Assembly (NCBI RefSeq): GCF_005222705.1
Contig: NZ_STGF01000013.1
Location: 1-64,000 of the forward strand
Direction: 5' to 3'
DNA: 64,000 nt
DNA from: Paenibacillus sp. SY21-1
GTDB lineage: Bacteria; Bacillota; Bacilli; Paenibacillales; Paenibacillaceae
Shown: piece by piece, positions 16,010-25,019 of the stretch
Numbering within the stretch: position 1 is the first letter of the stretch
Layout: every line of letters begins with the position of its first letter
Notes under the pieces: model-generated
The model's input: the letters and a program-made list of their open reading frames with translations, nothing else
What the model was told of the DNA's origin: nothing
Database searches by the model: none
Translations under genes and position numbers: made by a program

Positions 16010-17047
16010 CTATACGTCTAGCCATTTCACAATATCATCGACGATCTGCCCTCTGCCAATTACGCCCCAGCCCTTGAACAGCCAGAAGGAATCCGTTTCG
16101 AGCACCTGCTCCTTTTGCACGGCAGGTACCGGGCTCCATAAGGAGCTTTCTCTGATCGATTTCAATTGCTCATGTCCGTTCGGATCCACTTCCAATACGA
16201 TATAGCTGGCATCGAGCTCGGGGATGACCTCCAAAGAAAGATCCTCCCGCTGGCTTTCCGGCGTAAGCACAGTCGGCACAAATCCAAGATCGTGATACAG
16301 CAGGCTGTTCATCGGATGGCCGGTTTGCGCATAGATTTGCACGCTTTTCTCCCGCACCCTCAAGTAAGCAAGACGTTTGTCCGGCAGGGCATCGACTTTT
16401 TGCTTCGCCTGCTCCATCTTGGCATCCAGCTCGGCGATCTTTTGTTTGGCCAGCTCCTCCTTGCCGTACAGCTCGGCAACTTTCAGCAGATCCTTGGTCC
16501 AATACGTCGTATCGTCCTCATATTCCAGCCACTCCGTGCCAAGCACGATAGTTGGCGCAATTTTTTCCAGCTGGGCATATACCTCGTCTGCCGTTCTGCT
16601 CTCGATAATGATGACATCGGGCTCGAGCTGCGTAATCGCTTCAAGATTCGGGCTGTCTGCGGAGCCGACCAGATGAACGCCCTCCAGCCTGTCTGCCAAA
16701 TAAGCCGGGTAATCGCCGCCGTATCGCACCTCGACGTTGACCCCGTAAGGCTTCTCCCCAATCGTCAGCATATGGTCGATATAAGCCGCCGATAACACCA
16801 CAGCACGCTCGATATCGGCAGGCACAGTCGCCTCGCCTCTTAAATGAGAGACTGTCCGTGTCGCCGCTTCCGCTTCGCCGGCGCTCTCCTCCTTGGCCTG
16901 GTTGCTGGCTGCCCCTTCCTCGGCGCTCTCTGCAGCCGGTGAAGCGGAACGGTTTCCGCTCGCATCGCTTGAATCGTTTCCGCATGCGGCCAGCATGGCA
17001 AGCATCAACATCAGCCCGAGCATAACCGCAAGCTTTTTCGTCATCAT
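16010..17047 (-). CDS. Iron-siderophore-binding lipoprotein (FhuD/BtuF-fold)
   Basis: This 345-residue lipoprotein has a signal peptide with lipobox LAAC and then an acidic, Ser/Ala-rich linker (about 22-60). The class III periplasmic-binding fold follows: VVLSAAYIDHMLTIGEKPYG, LEAITQLEPDVIIIES, and a long connecting helix rich in Lys and Glu. It should capture a ferric siderophore at the cell surface. The ATG at 17047 follows GGAGGGG; an ATG further upstream at 17083 lies inside the Fur box and is not the start. It precedes the FhuF-like gene by one base. No permease or ATPase gene is present, so it must use a transporter encoded elsewhere. Confidence 0.88.
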   Translation of the reverse strand: MMTKKLAVMLGLMLMLAMLAACGNDSSDASGNRSASPAAESAEEGAASNQAKEESAGEAEAATRTVSHLRGEATVPADIERAVVLSAAYIDHMLTIGEKPYGVNVEVRYGGDYPAYLADRLEGVHLVGSADSPNLEAITQLEPDVIIIESRTADEVYAQLEKIAPTIVLGTEWLEYEDDTTYWTKDLLKVAELYGKEELAKQKIAELDAKMEQAKQKVDALPDKRLAYLRVREKSVQIYAQTGHPMNSLLYHDLGFVPTVLTPESQREDLSLEVIPELDASYIVLEVDPNGHEQLKSIRESSLWSPVPAVQKEQVLETDSFWLFKGWGVIGRGQIVDDIVKWLDV

Positions 17048-17070
17048 CTGTCTAATCCCCTCCGAATTAC

Positions 17071-17089
17071 AAATAATAATCATTCTCAG
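17071..17089. promoter_or_regulatory. Fur box
   Basis: On the minus strand the sequence GAGAATGATTATTATTTG closely resembles the Fur consensus built from GATAAT hexamers. It lies between the Btr-like regulator gene and the siderophore-binding protein gene, about 25 bp upstream of the latter's start. Confidence 0.7.
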
Positions 17090-17156
17090 TGATTAATCAT
17101 AGATAATTCGCCTGGAAATCACAATGGAATGATTCACCGCGTTGGCATGGACTCAT

Positions 17157-18770
17157 TCACCGTCTGACGCCCAGCTGATCGGCAATCCGTTCCATTGCCC
17201 GCAGCCTGCTTGCGGAGCCTAACGCTTTGAACATCAAATCCCCTGCGGCATGTACCCGATTGGCCTTCACCGCATCAAGCGCGGCCCACTGCTCGGAGCC
17301 CAGCAGCTCCTTCAGGCGCCAACTCGCTTCGTGCGTCGGATCGCACATGAGAAAAATATGATCCGCATTATAGTCCGGCACGTCCTGCAATGAAATATTT
17401 TTCGCCCATTCGCCTGCCATGCGCAATGACGGCACGGACAGCCCCAAATCCTCGTAAAGCAGAGTTCCGGTCTGATTTCTGCTGCCGTATACACGATAAT
17501 AGCCCGCAGAGACGCGGATGAAATAAGCATTCGCGCGGCCCCAATGATTATGAATGGACTTGCTGAGCCTCTCCCGCTGTTCCCCATACCGCTCCAGCCA
17601 CTCCGACGCTTGACGCTCCCTGCCCAGTATGGCGGCTATTTGCTCCAGCATCCGGCCTCCCGAATTGGAGTGCGCAATCGTAGCCGTAGGCGCAATCAGT
17701 CCGAACGTTTCATCCCGGTCCAGCCGATCGCTCGTCAACAGCAGGTCCGGCTTTATCCTGAGCAGCTTCTCATAATTGGGAGCAACGCTGCTGAGCCTCA
17801 TGCAATCGCTGCTTGCGCCCGAATCGGACTCGCCGCAGCCTCCGCCCCCGTATACCCGCTCCGCGTAGGACAGAAACGCAACCGGCTGCAGACCGAGCGT
17901 CGCCAAATGCTCGTCCAAGCCGTAGTACAGAGCTCCGACGCGATGGCAATTTCTTTTAAAATACATGGTAGGAGCCACGCCTTGCGTTTTTTTGAAGGCT
18001 CTGCTGAAATAATGCTCGTCTCTAAAGCCGACCTGCTTGGCTACCTCCTTGATTCGCTGTCTGGAAAGCAGCAGTTGCTTGGCCTTGGCCATCCTCAGCT
18101 CCTGCAAATACTCCGACGGCGTCCGATCCAACTGCTGCTTGAACATTCGCGTAAAATGGTTCAGGCTAAATCCGGCCAACCCCGCCAATTGCCTGATGCT
18201 CAGATTATGCATATAGAATTTATCCATATAAGCGATCGCAGGCTCCAAGCCATTGGATGACCCGCGCTGGCCACCATCGGCTTCTCCCGTTGCCAGGAGA
18301 GCCGACAGCAGCTTGGACAAAGTGAATTTCAACGTGATCCCGAAATTCGCCTGTCTGCTTTCATAGGTCTGGACCAGTTGCTCGCACAATGCGCCGACTG
18401 CCGGCGTATCGGTCCCTGCTTTCAGCTTGCCCTCCATCGGCAGTCCGGGCTGCGAAACGCGCCATGCCCCCGCTTGCTTGCCGAGTTGGGCGCCGGTGAA
18501 TAGAATCAGCGTCAGCTCGGCGGGATGCTCCGACTGCGTCCTGCCTTCCACAATTGTGCCGGACGGCAGCACACACCAGTCTCCCTTCCGAAGCGAATAA
18601 ACGGTCCCGTTGCTCGCAAGCTCGAAATCGCCCTCCGTCACTCTGCACAGCGCATACGTATGGAGCCATCTTTTGCGCCAGTTCTCCTTCGGTTTACAAT
18701 GGTGAGAATAGACGCGAATAGAAGAAATCCACAGCTTCTCGAGCTGCTTGGCTATATCCGTTTGCTTCAT
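17157..18770 (-). CDS. AraC-family regulator with siderophore-binding domain (Btr-like)
   Basis: The 537-residue protein combines three parts: an N-terminal cupin-like sensor (about 30-100), an AraC double helix-turn-helix (about 195-272, with IRQLAGLAGFSLNHFTRMFK and IKEVAKQVGFRDEHYFSRAF), and a C-terminal periplasmic-binding-protein fold (about 283-537) that remains in the cytosol. This is the arrangement of Bacillus subtilis Btr, which senses ferric bacillibactin and activates its uptake genes. Here it most likely activates the binding protein and FhuF-like genes that follow in the same direction. A short Gly/Ser-rich insertion (about 309-321) lies within the ligand domain. The ATG at 18770 follows GGGAGGAGG. 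Confidence 0.88.
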   Translation of the reverse strand: MKQTDIAKQLEKLWISSIRVYSHHCKPKENWRKRWLHTYALCRVTEGDFELASNGTVYSLRKGDWCVLPSGTIVEGRTQSEHPAELTLILFTGAQLGKQAGAWRVSQPGLPMEGKLKAGTDTPAVGALCEQLVQTYESRQANFGITLKFTLSKLLSALLATGEADGGQRGSSNGLEPAIAYMDKFYMHNLSIRQLAGLAGFSLNHFTRMFKQQLDRTPSEYLQELRMAKAKQLLLSRQRIKEVAKQVGFRDEHYFSRAFKKTQGVAPTMYFKRNCHRVGALYYGLDEHLATLGLQPVAFLSYAERVYGGGGCGESDSGASSDCMRLSSVAPNYEKLLRIKPDLLLTSDRLDRDETFGLIAPTATIAHSNSGGRMLEQIAAILGRERQASEWLERYGEQRERLSKSIHNHWGRANAYFIRVSAGYYRVYGSRNQTGTLLYEDLGLSVPSLRMAGEWAKNISLQDVPDYNADHIFLMCDPTHEASWRLKELLGSEQWAALDAVKANRVHAAGDLMFKALGSASRLRAMERIADQLGVRR

Positions 18771-18830
18771 GCTTTCTCCTCCTCCCGGCTTTAGATGATG
18801 CTACACGCTTTCCTAAACCGTGCTCTCTCT

Positions 18831-19382
18831 TTACACATAATCTCCCGTCGCTTCGGACTCCGTATAAACGGAAATAAGCACGATCGCCTGCTCGTCCCCG
18901 ATATTTTTGACCAAATGCGGCGTGCAAGCGTTCCAGGAAAAGGAATCGCCTTCGCTAAATTCCGCCGAGTCGCCTCCTTGCTCCGCATAGATCCGTCCTT
19001 TGACAACAAGATGGATTTCCTGGCCCTCATGCGCGTGCGGCGCTTCGCCCGTCGACGCCCCCGGAGGGAATTCCACAAGCATGACTCTCGCATTTTTAGT
19101 CGCGCTGAGATGCTCGACCTTCAAGTTCTCCGTTCCGCTTAATGTCAGCTTTCGCTCGCCCTTGCGCACGACTTGCATGCGCTCCTCCTTCTGCAGCAGC
19201 AAGTAGGCCAGCGGGATGTCGAGCGCCTTGGCAATATTTTCAAGCGTCGCAATCGAGGGAGAGGTTTTATTCGTTTCGATTTGGCTAAGGAAGCCTTGGG
19301 ACAAGCCTGTTTTATCGCAAATTTGCGCAATCGTAACGTTCTTTCGCTTGCGGATCGTCCGAATGTTGGAGCCGATGTCCAT
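18831..19382 (-). CDS. XRE-family regulator with C-terminal cupin domain
   Basis: This 183-residue protein has an N-terminal Cro/CI-type helix-turn-helix (residues 1-64, with KNVTIAQICDKTGLSQGFLSQIE) and a C-terminal cupin (about 100-178, APHAHEGQEIHLVVKG and FSWNACTPHLVKN). Regulators of this build usually sense a small metabolite in the cupin barrel and control a neighbouring catabolic or detoxification operon. It is divergent from the esterase, dioxygenase and permease operon, which is its most likely target. The ATG at 19382 follows AGAGGAG at a slightly long distance. Confidence 0.88.
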   Translation of the reverse strand: MDIGSNIRTIRKRKNVTIAQICDKTGLSQGFLSQIETNKTSPSIATLENIAKALDIPLAYLLLQKEERMQVVRKGERKLTLSGTENLKVEHLSATKNARVMLVEFPPGASTGEAPHAHEGQEIHLVVKGRIYAEQGGDSAEFSEGDSFSWNACTPHLVKNIGDEQAIVLISVYTESEATGDYV

Positions 19383-19447
19383 TTCTTTCGCAACTCCTCT
19401 AAAATATTTGTAATGGCGAATTTATTTCTATATTAACAATATTTTTA

Positions 19448-19477
19448 TTGACACACCAGATGCATTCGCATTACATT
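19448..19477 (+). promoter_or_regulatory. Candidate promoter of the esterase-dioxygenase-permease operon
   Basis: TTGACA (19448-19453) is a perfect -35 box, followed 18 bp later by TACATT (19472-19477). An AT-rich inverted sequence (AACAATATTTTTATTG) overlaps the -35 box and could bind the divergent XRE regulator. Confidence 0.55.
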
Positions 19478-19531
19478 ACTTATATAAATTTTATATCTCT
19501 ATAACTAATATTTCGAACAGGAGCGCGAGCT

Positions 19532-20191
19532 ATGAATATGAACTATCCCTACGATATCCGACTGCCTGAGCATTTCGACGAGACCCGGACCTACCCCGTT
19601 ATTTTTACGCTGCACGGCAAAGGCTCGAACGAGCAGAATATGTACGGACTCGTTTCTCCGTTGGCATCCGATTTTATTATTATCGGCATTCGCGGCAATC
19701 TGGTGCTTGGGAACGGCTATCAGTATTATGATTTGAAAAGTCTGGGCCATCCGATTCGAGAGCAATTCGACGAGGCTGTGCGGCAGCTGAGCGCATTCAT
19801 TGAATCCGCGACGGAACAATATCCGATTGATGCGAGCAGACGGTATTTGCTCGGCTTTAGCCAGGGAGCCATTTTATCCATGACGCTGGCGCTGGTGATG
19901 GGAGAGCGTTTGAAGGGCATTGTGGCGTTGAACGGCTATGTGCCGGCATTTGTCAAAAGCGAGTACGAACTGCAGTCGGCTCAGGGCACCTCGGTATGGA
20001 TCAGCCACGGCCAATACGATTCGGTGTTTCCGCTTCGGATCGGTGACGAGACGGCCGCTTATTTTCAGACGGTCACCAAACGCTTGACGTACAAAACATA
20101 TCCGACCGATCATGGAGTCGGCGAGGAAAACCAGCGTGATTTTGTAGACTGGCTGAAGCAAGACGCAGCAATCCATAAGGAAGAGGAGTGA
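19532..20191 (+). CDS. Alpha/beta-hydrolase, carboxylesterase/MhqD-like
   Basis: The 219-residue cytosolic hydrolase has the nucleophile elbow GFSQG with Ser110, an acid at Asp163 (GQYDSVFP) and His194 (TDHGVG), plus the oxyanion motif TLHGKGSNE. This is the phospholipase/carboxylesterase family that includes MhqD, linked in Bacillus subtilis to quinone and phenol stress. It overlaps the following dioxygenase region closely, and the two belong to one operon with a permease. The ATG at 19532 follows CAGGAG. Confidence 0.88.
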   Translation: MNMNYPYDIRLPEHFDETRTYPVIFTLHGKGSNEQNMYGLVSPLASDFIIIGIRGNLVLGNGYQYYDLKSLGHPIREQFDEAVRQLSAFIESATEQYPIDASRRYLLGFSQGAILSMTLALVMGERLKGIVALNGYVPAFVKSEYELQSAQGTSVWISHGQYDSVFPLRIGDETAAYFQTVTKRLTYKTYPTDHGVGEENQRDFVDWLKQDAAIHKEEE

Positions 20192-20199
20192 AGGCAACG

Positions 20200-20970
20200 A
20201 TGATGCCCGCTTATTTTTTTGCGCACGGCGCCCCGTCGATCGTTCTGGAGGACAATGACTATACCTCATTAATGAAGCAGTTCAAGGCCCATGCGCCTAA
20301 GCCGAAGGCCATTGTGCTGTTCTCGGCGCATTGGGAGGAGGCGGAGCAGACGGTTGGAGCCAATAAAGCGTACAGCACCATTTATGACTTCTCCGGCTTT
20401 CAAGAGGAGCTGTACCAAATCACTTATCCGGCTAAAGGTAATCAAGAGCTTGCCCGGAACGTACAAGCCTTGTTCGCCGAGCATGGCATCAGCAGCGGTC
20501 TGGACGACCAGCGCGGGCTCGACCACGGCGCCTGGGCGGTGCTTAGACTGCTCTATCCGGATGCCGATATTCCCGTCGTCGCCCTGTCCGTTAACCGCCA
20601 TCTGACCAATCAGCAGCAGTATGAGACAGGCAAGGCGCTGGCGGCCCTCAGAGAGCAGGATGTGCTAATTATCGGCAGCGGCGGGACCGTTCACAATCTG
20701 CGCAGATTAAATTGGCGCGCCAATACGGTTGACGATTGGGCCGAAGCGTTCGATAATTGGCTACAGAGCAAGCTTGAAGCTTGGGACCTCGATGCGCTGT
20801 TCCGCTATATGGAATTGGCGCCTCATGCCCGCGAAGCCGTGCCGACTACCGAGCATTTTATTCCGCTGCTGCTGGCTATGGGTGCGGGGGATGCAAGTCG
20901 GCAAGCGAAATTGCTCCACCGCAGCTATCAATACGGCAATTTGAGCTTGAGCTGCTGGCAGTTTAATTAA
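20200..20970 (+). CDS. DODA-type extradiol aromatic ring-opening dioxygenase
   Basis: This 256-residue enzyme belongs to the class III extradiol family that includes YgiD and plant DOPA-4,5-dioxygenase, which open catechol rings with a non-haem metal. Metal-ligand and catalytic histidines are visible at 9 (FAHGAPS), 44 (SAHWEE), 109 (GLDHGAW) and 165 (GTVHNL). The start is taken as the first of two adjacent ATG codons at 20200, 11 bases after AGAGGAG. A GTG at 20188 overlaps the ribosome-binding site and is unlikely. It follows the esterase gene and precedes a membrane transporter, which suggests handling of a catechol or quinone compound. Confidence 0.9.
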   Translation: MMPAYFFAHGAPSIVLEDNDYTSLMKQFKAHAPKPKAIVLFSAHWEEAEQTVGANKAYSTIYDFSGFQEELYQITYPAKGNQELARNVQALFAEHGISSGLDDQRGLDHGAWAVLRLLYPDADIPVVALSVNRHLTNQQQYETGKALAALREQDVLIIGSGGTVHNLRRLNWRANTVDDWAEAFDNWLQSKLEAWDLDALFRYMELAPHAREAVPTTEHFIPLLLAMGAGDASRQAKLLHRSYQYGNLSLSCWQFN

Positions 20971-20987
20971 CGAAGAAGGCGAAAAAA

Positions 20988-22478
20988 ATGAATGTGGCAA
21001 AAACGACGGCAGCGGGCAAAATGGTTATTTTTTTGCTGGCTGCCGTATATATCGCGCAGCAGCTTACGCATTGGCCGCCGCTTGTCTATGTCATCGGCTG
21101 CCTAGCGTGCAGCGCTGTTTTGCTGATGCTTCCGCAATTGAAAGGAGTGGCGAAATGGCTGACCCTCTCCTTTTTGACTTGCGGAGCAGCCATCATGCTG
21201 GCGCAGCGGGTAGCCGTCGGCGGTTGGCTTGAGGCTGCCGGCATGAACGCAACGCTGGTTACTTTGTTCGTATTTGCGCCGTTGTTCGGCATACCTGTCC
21301 GTCTGCCTGAATATGTCGCGGCGTTGAAGCGATTTTATGAAACCCGCATGCGCAGCGACACGGCTCTGTTTATCGGAACGCAACTGCTGACGCAAATCAT
21401 GGGCGGCTTTATTAATGTGGGGTCCATTCCGGTCGTCTACCATCTGGTATTTGTGAAGCCGCGCAGCAGCCGAATCTCGATGCTGCTGGCTGCCGCGATA
21501 AACCGCGGGTTCGGCGGCGCCATTTGCTGGTCGCCTTATTTTGCCGCCATGACGCTCGTCACCTCCGCCCTTTCCCTGAACTGGTCCGCCCTGCTGCCGT
21601 ATCTGATTGGCTTGGCGCTGCTCAGTATAACCGCCAGCGTAGCCGCCGACTGGAAAGCGCTGATGGCAAAGGATGAGCAAGTCGCAGACGTAAACGTACG
21701 CGCTGTTGAGACAGGGATCGATGACGCAGCAGGTCCCGCCGCAGCACAATCGATTGTAGGCGCGGACAAGGTCCGCCGAGGGGAGAAGGGCGGAGCAGCC
21801 CCCGTCCCGGCCTCACGCCATAAGATGAGTACCCGCGGGGAGAGCGCAGCCTCTTCTTTTCCGCTGGGGCTAGCGCTCTACCTGGCTGCGGCGACTGCCG
21901 CTATTTTGCTGCTGGAGCAGCTGCTTTCCCTGCCCATGGTCATTATCACCTGTATTTCCGCCATCGTTTTTCCGCTGGTCTGGTGTGTGGCCAAAGGGGC
22001 CATGCCGGTGTTCAGGCAAGGGCTGGGCAATCATGTGAACGTTACGCTGCCCGCGCTGCAAAAGGAAATTACGCTGTTTCTGGCGGCCGGATTTTTTAGC
22101 GGCTCCATCGCGACAACCGGACTTGGCGCCTCCATTCCCGATCTGCTGCTGCTTATTCCGCTGCCGATTGCGTTATCTTTTTCCCTGTTTACCCTCTTGC
22201 TGATGGCCGGAACATCGTTAATCGGGCTTCATCCGATCGTCGTGACGAGCATTTTGGCTACAACGATCGATCCGGCTCTCGTGCAGATAAGTCCAGTTTA
22301 TTTTGCCATACTGCTGTTAGGCAGCTGGGGATTGTCCAATCCGATTTCACCGGCGTCAGCCGTCAACAACTTGCTTGCGGGACTGTTCAACAAATCCGTA
22401 TTCGAGCTGGCCAGGCCAAACTACAAATATGCCGCTGCGCTGGGACTGCTGCTGCTGGTCTACCTGATGTTTATTTAA
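20988..22478 (+). CDS. Polytopic membrane transporter, ion-transporter-superfamily-like
   Basis: The 496-residue protein is strongly hydrophobic, with about ten or more membrane helices split by a long hydrophilic loop (about 225-290, rich in Ala, Gly and charged residues). The pattern of two similar halves with re-entrant-like Gly/Pro stretches (NVGSIPVVYHLV; LSNPISPASAVNNLLAG) suggests the ArsB/CitM/NhaD ion-transporter superfamily, but I cannot name the family. It is the third gene of an operon with an esterase and an extradiol dioxygenase, so it may import or export the aromatic substrate or product. Its stop codon overlaps the stop of the convergent nucleotidyltransferase gene by four bases. 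Confidence 0.7.
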   Translation: MNVAKTTAAGKMVIFLLAAVYIAQQLTHWPPLVYVIGCLACSAVLLMLPQLKGVAKWLTLSFLTCGAAIMLAQRVAVGGWLEAAGMNATLVTLFVFAPLFGIPVRLPEYVAALKRFYETRMRSDTALFIGTQLLTQIMGGFINVGSIPVVYHLVFVKPRSSRISMLLAAAINRGFGGAICWSPYFAAMTLVTSALSLNWSALLPYLIGLALLSITASVAADWKALMAKDEQVADVNVRAVETGIDDAAGPAAAQSIVGADKVRRGEKGGAAPVPASRHKMSTRGESAASSFPLGLALYLAAATAAILLLEQLLSLPMVIITCISAIVFPLVWCVAKGAMPVFRQGLGNHVNVTLPALQKEITLFLAAGFFSGSIATTGLGASIPDLLLLIPLPIALSFSLFTLLLMAGTSLIGLHPIVVTSILATTIDPALVQISPVYFAILLLGSWGLSNPISPASAVNNLLAGLFNKSVFELARPNYKYAAALGLLLLVYLMFI

Positions 22479-23362
22479 TCGGAGGCCCTCAAGTCGATGG
22501 ACGGAAAGGAGCCTGCCGTCGCATTTTTCGGCAAATCGCGCACACTCTGCAAATAAAGAAGCACGCCGCGGTGATCCTGAGCTGGATATTCAGCGTTCAG
22601 GCGATCCGCAAGCGGGCGGCCCGCTTGCTCCGCCAGTTGCAGCGTAACGAATAAAGCGTCCCAAATCCCCTTGTAATCGGCTCCGCTGTATGTAAGCTCA
22701 TATTGCCGCCATAGCGGCTCAGGCAAATATCGCTTCAGCCATTTTGCGGCCATCCCGACATTAACCTGCCACTCATGCTCCGCGCCAACGCACCACGTTA
22801 GCAGCTGAAGCATATTTTTGCGGACGATAATGTCCAGCATATATTTGGCATAGGGCAGCTGATCTCTCCACAAGCCTTTGGCGACATTCGTCGAGCACCA
22901 CAGCAAATCGTTCACCGTGTCATGAAACTCCTCTACAGTGGGACGAGCGACCAGATAGGAGGCATCCGAAGGATGACACATAGGCTTCAGGCAGCCCTCT
23001 TTGTCCAGCAGCGTGTGGGACAGACTGTCTTCTATGCGGTCATTAACGGTTTCCAAACGCCGAAAAGAGAGATCGATGCGGACGCCATCCGTAAACAGCA
23101 TAAGAAAAATGTACTCCTCCCCGCCCCTCTCCGCAAACACATTTTGCTGCATCATAATCAATTCGCCGAACGTTTGAATCCACTCCTGATGTTCAACATA
23201 ATAACCCGGCTCTGTCACAACAAATAGGAGATCGTAGTCGCAAAAAATATCCTTGTCCGCTTTCGGATTGACGCGTGAGCCGTTCATCACGACAGCCCTC
23301 ACCCGCTCGTCCTCCTCGGCAAACTTCAGCAACTGACCGATTACCTCCGCTTCCGTCCTCAT
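22475..23362 (-). CDS. AadK-like aminoglycoside 6-adenylyltransferase family protein
   Basis: The 295-residue protein follows AadK of Bacillus subtilis from end to end. The nucleotidyltransferase motif is VVMNGSR then DYDLLFVV, with the third acidic residue in VRIDLSF. The family partner motif VAKGLWRDQLPYAKYMLD and the C-terminal helical domain follow. Members adenylylate streptomycin at the 6 position, although chromosomal copies often give weak resistance or have unknown native substrates. The start is the ATG at 23362 behind AAAGGAGGAGG; the frame continues upstream without a better start. It lies tail to tail with the permease gene. Confidence 0.85.
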   Translation of the reverse strand: MRTEAEVIGQLLKFAEEDERVRAVVMNGSRVNPKADKDIFCDYDLLFVVTEPGYYVEHQEWIQTFGELIMMQQNVFAERGGEEYIFLMLFTDGVRIDLSFRRLETVNDRIEDSLSHTLLDKEGCLKPMCHPSDASYLVARPTVEEFHDTVNDLLWCSTNVAKGLWRDQLPYAKYMLDIIVRKNMLQLLTWCVGAEHEWQVNVGMAAKWLKRYLPEPLWRQYELTYSGADYKGIWDALFVTLQLAEQAGRPLADRLNAEYPAQDHRGVLLYLQSVRDLPKNATAGSFPSIDLRASD

Positions 23363-23800
23363 CCGTTTCCTCCTCCTTTTTGCGTCATCGTCCGGTATGC
23401 CTTCTTGGCGCATGGCTATGGCTAACCGTTCACCTGCACGTATCCCGAACGGCAACGCCAGCCCTTTCTCCCATTATACCGTTCTTTCGCTTTCTGCGTT
23501 CCAGCGTCCTGCTACGCGCGCACAAGCGTCTCCGCTCGCTCGCAAGCTTATTCGGCATAAGCCGTTAAGAGCAGCCGGCCTTCCCTAAGTTCACCTAACG
23601 CCTGTCTACGTACACCACAAGCTAGCGTATTACATACGCAAGGAAAGCGACTTCCCTTAATATGCCAATTCCCTGTCTACGCACACCAAGCTAGCCGCCT
23701 GCTTCCGCATAGCAGAAGGGCAGGCGGCTATATACCCGGTTCTCCGGCATCATCCGTTTGTTAGTCCAAATCCTTCGATTCCTACATCACCCTTTAATGG
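23363..23800. other. 438-bp gene-free region with direct repeats and a strong hairpin
   Basis: No frame here looks like protein. The stretch CTGTCTACG.ACACCA..AGCTAGC occurs twice, at 23602-23625 and 23672-23695. GCGTAT-TAC-ATACGC forms a small hairpin at 23625-23639. AGCCGCCTGC ... GCAGGCGGCT forms a strong hairpin at about 23692-23728, downstream of the pyruvyltransferase gene but without a T run. Confidence 0.5.
23602..23695 (+). repeat. Pair of ~24-bp near-identical direct repeats
   Basis: Two copies about 70 bp apart share CTGTCTACG(T/C)ACACCA and AGCTAGC, and the first copy has two extra bases. The function is unknown. Confidence 0.6.
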
Positions 23801-25015
23801 CTACAGCAGCCCCTTGGCGAAAGGCAGCTCCAGCAATTGCCGCGACCGCTCCTGGGCGGCAAAAAACCGTTCGGCCAGCGCCGAGCGCTCCCCGTTAATG
23901 CTGGACGCCCGTTCCAGGATACGCTCGCCAAGCCGTTCATCGTCCGTTGTCAGCACATAGTGCTGCAGCCCCGTTGACCAGCCGAAATCCAGCGCCTTGA
24001 AGCGATAGCCTAGACAAATAAAGGGCACTCCGGCGGCTGCCGAAAGAAAATTGGCATGCAGCTTGAAGTTAATCGTCATCGTGTACGAATGAAGCTTTTC
24101 CAGCAAGTCCTCATGATGATACAGCGTCGGATCGTAGGTTACTCGCGGATGGCCGCCTAGCTTGGCGCACAATCTCTTGCAAGCCTCGCGATCGGGGCCC
24201 CACACCGGATATACATGAACCGAGTAGCCCTCCGCCAGCAGATGCTTTAGCGCAGCCGCAAGCTGATTTTCCACAGCTTCTTCATTCCCGCCATAAATCC
24301 GGTTGTACGCTGTCCCCCAGTTCACGCCAATCGTCCCCGTATGCGGATAAAGCTTCGCTGCGTCTGCCCCAGCCTCCAGCCGAGAGGACAAAGGGTCCTC
24401 GCCGAGCTTTGCGGCAAAAGCTTCGCCACCCTGACTCCGCTGAAACGAAACGTCGCCAGCCAGCCCTCTAAGCGCCTCTCCGTTCCCGGACAGAGCGCTA
24501 TAGCGGCTCTCTAAACCTTTAGGTCGTGGAAGCAGCAAGCCGGGGTCGCCGCTAATGATCGCTTGGCCGACGGGAGCCCCTGCATCCTGCAGAAACTGGT
24601 AGCTTAGCGGCCCGCGCACCCCGCAAAAGACGGCGTGCTTGACCGCGGCCGCAAGCTTTTCGTTCGTCTCCTTGTGCGGACCCTCGAATGCAAGGCTGCC
24701 GAGCGGTTTGCCTGCCGCGTCCAGCTCTACCTTGCGCTGGCTGTCAAATCCGCTGCCCCAGATGAGCAGCCTTTTGCCCTTCATCGCAGCCTGGTAAGCC
24801 ACGTCGATATAACCCGGCTCCAGCAATGAGCCTCCTCCAAGCACAACCGTTTCATAGGCCAAAAACTGGCGTACGTCGACTCCGGGGACGGAGGGAATAA
24901 CATCATAGTCCTTATCGGGCAAATGCTTGCGGCACAAATCGCGAAACAGCAGCCACATCAATTCGTCGCCGACGTTGTTAAAGCCAAGCCAGCCTACGTA
25001 CAATATACGTTTCAC
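23801..25015 (-). CDS. Polysaccharide pyruvyl transferase family protein
   Basis: The 404-residue protein begins with the family hallmark RILYVGWLGFNNVGDELMW and has VVLGGGSLLEPGY and GVRGPLSYQFL. Later motifs are GVNWGTAYNR and, near the C-terminus, FKLHANFLSAAAGVPF. Relatives transfer pyruvate from phosphoenolpyruvate to sugars of cell-wall or exopolysaccharide glycans. It is clearly not a close CsaB orthologue by pattern. The start is the GTG at 25015, because AAGGAGAGG lies nine bases upstream and the preceding glycosyltransferase ends at 25020; a longer in-frame start at 25057 would overlap that gene. It forms an operon with two glycosyltransferases. Confidence 0.85.
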   Translation of the reverse strand: MKRILYVGWLGFNNVGDELMWLLFRDLCRKHLPDKDYDVIPSVPGVDVRQFLAYETVVLGGGSLLEPGYIDVAYQAAMKGKRLLIWGSGFDSQRKVELDAAGKPLGSLAFEGPHKETNEKLAAAVKHAVFCGVRGPLSYQFLQDAGAPVGQAIISGDPGLLLPRPKGLESRYSALSGNGEALRGLAGDVSFQRSQGGEAFAAKLGEDPLSSRLEAGADAAKLYPHTGTIGVNWGTAYNRIYGGNEEAVENQLAAALKHLLAEGYSVHVYPVWGPDREACKRLCAKLGGHPRVTYDPTLYHHEDLLEKLHSYTMTINFKLHANFLSAAAGVPFICLGYRFKALDFGWSTGLQHYVLTTDDERLGERILERASSINGERSALAERFFAAQERSRQLLELPFAKGLL

Positions 25016-25019
25016 GCCA

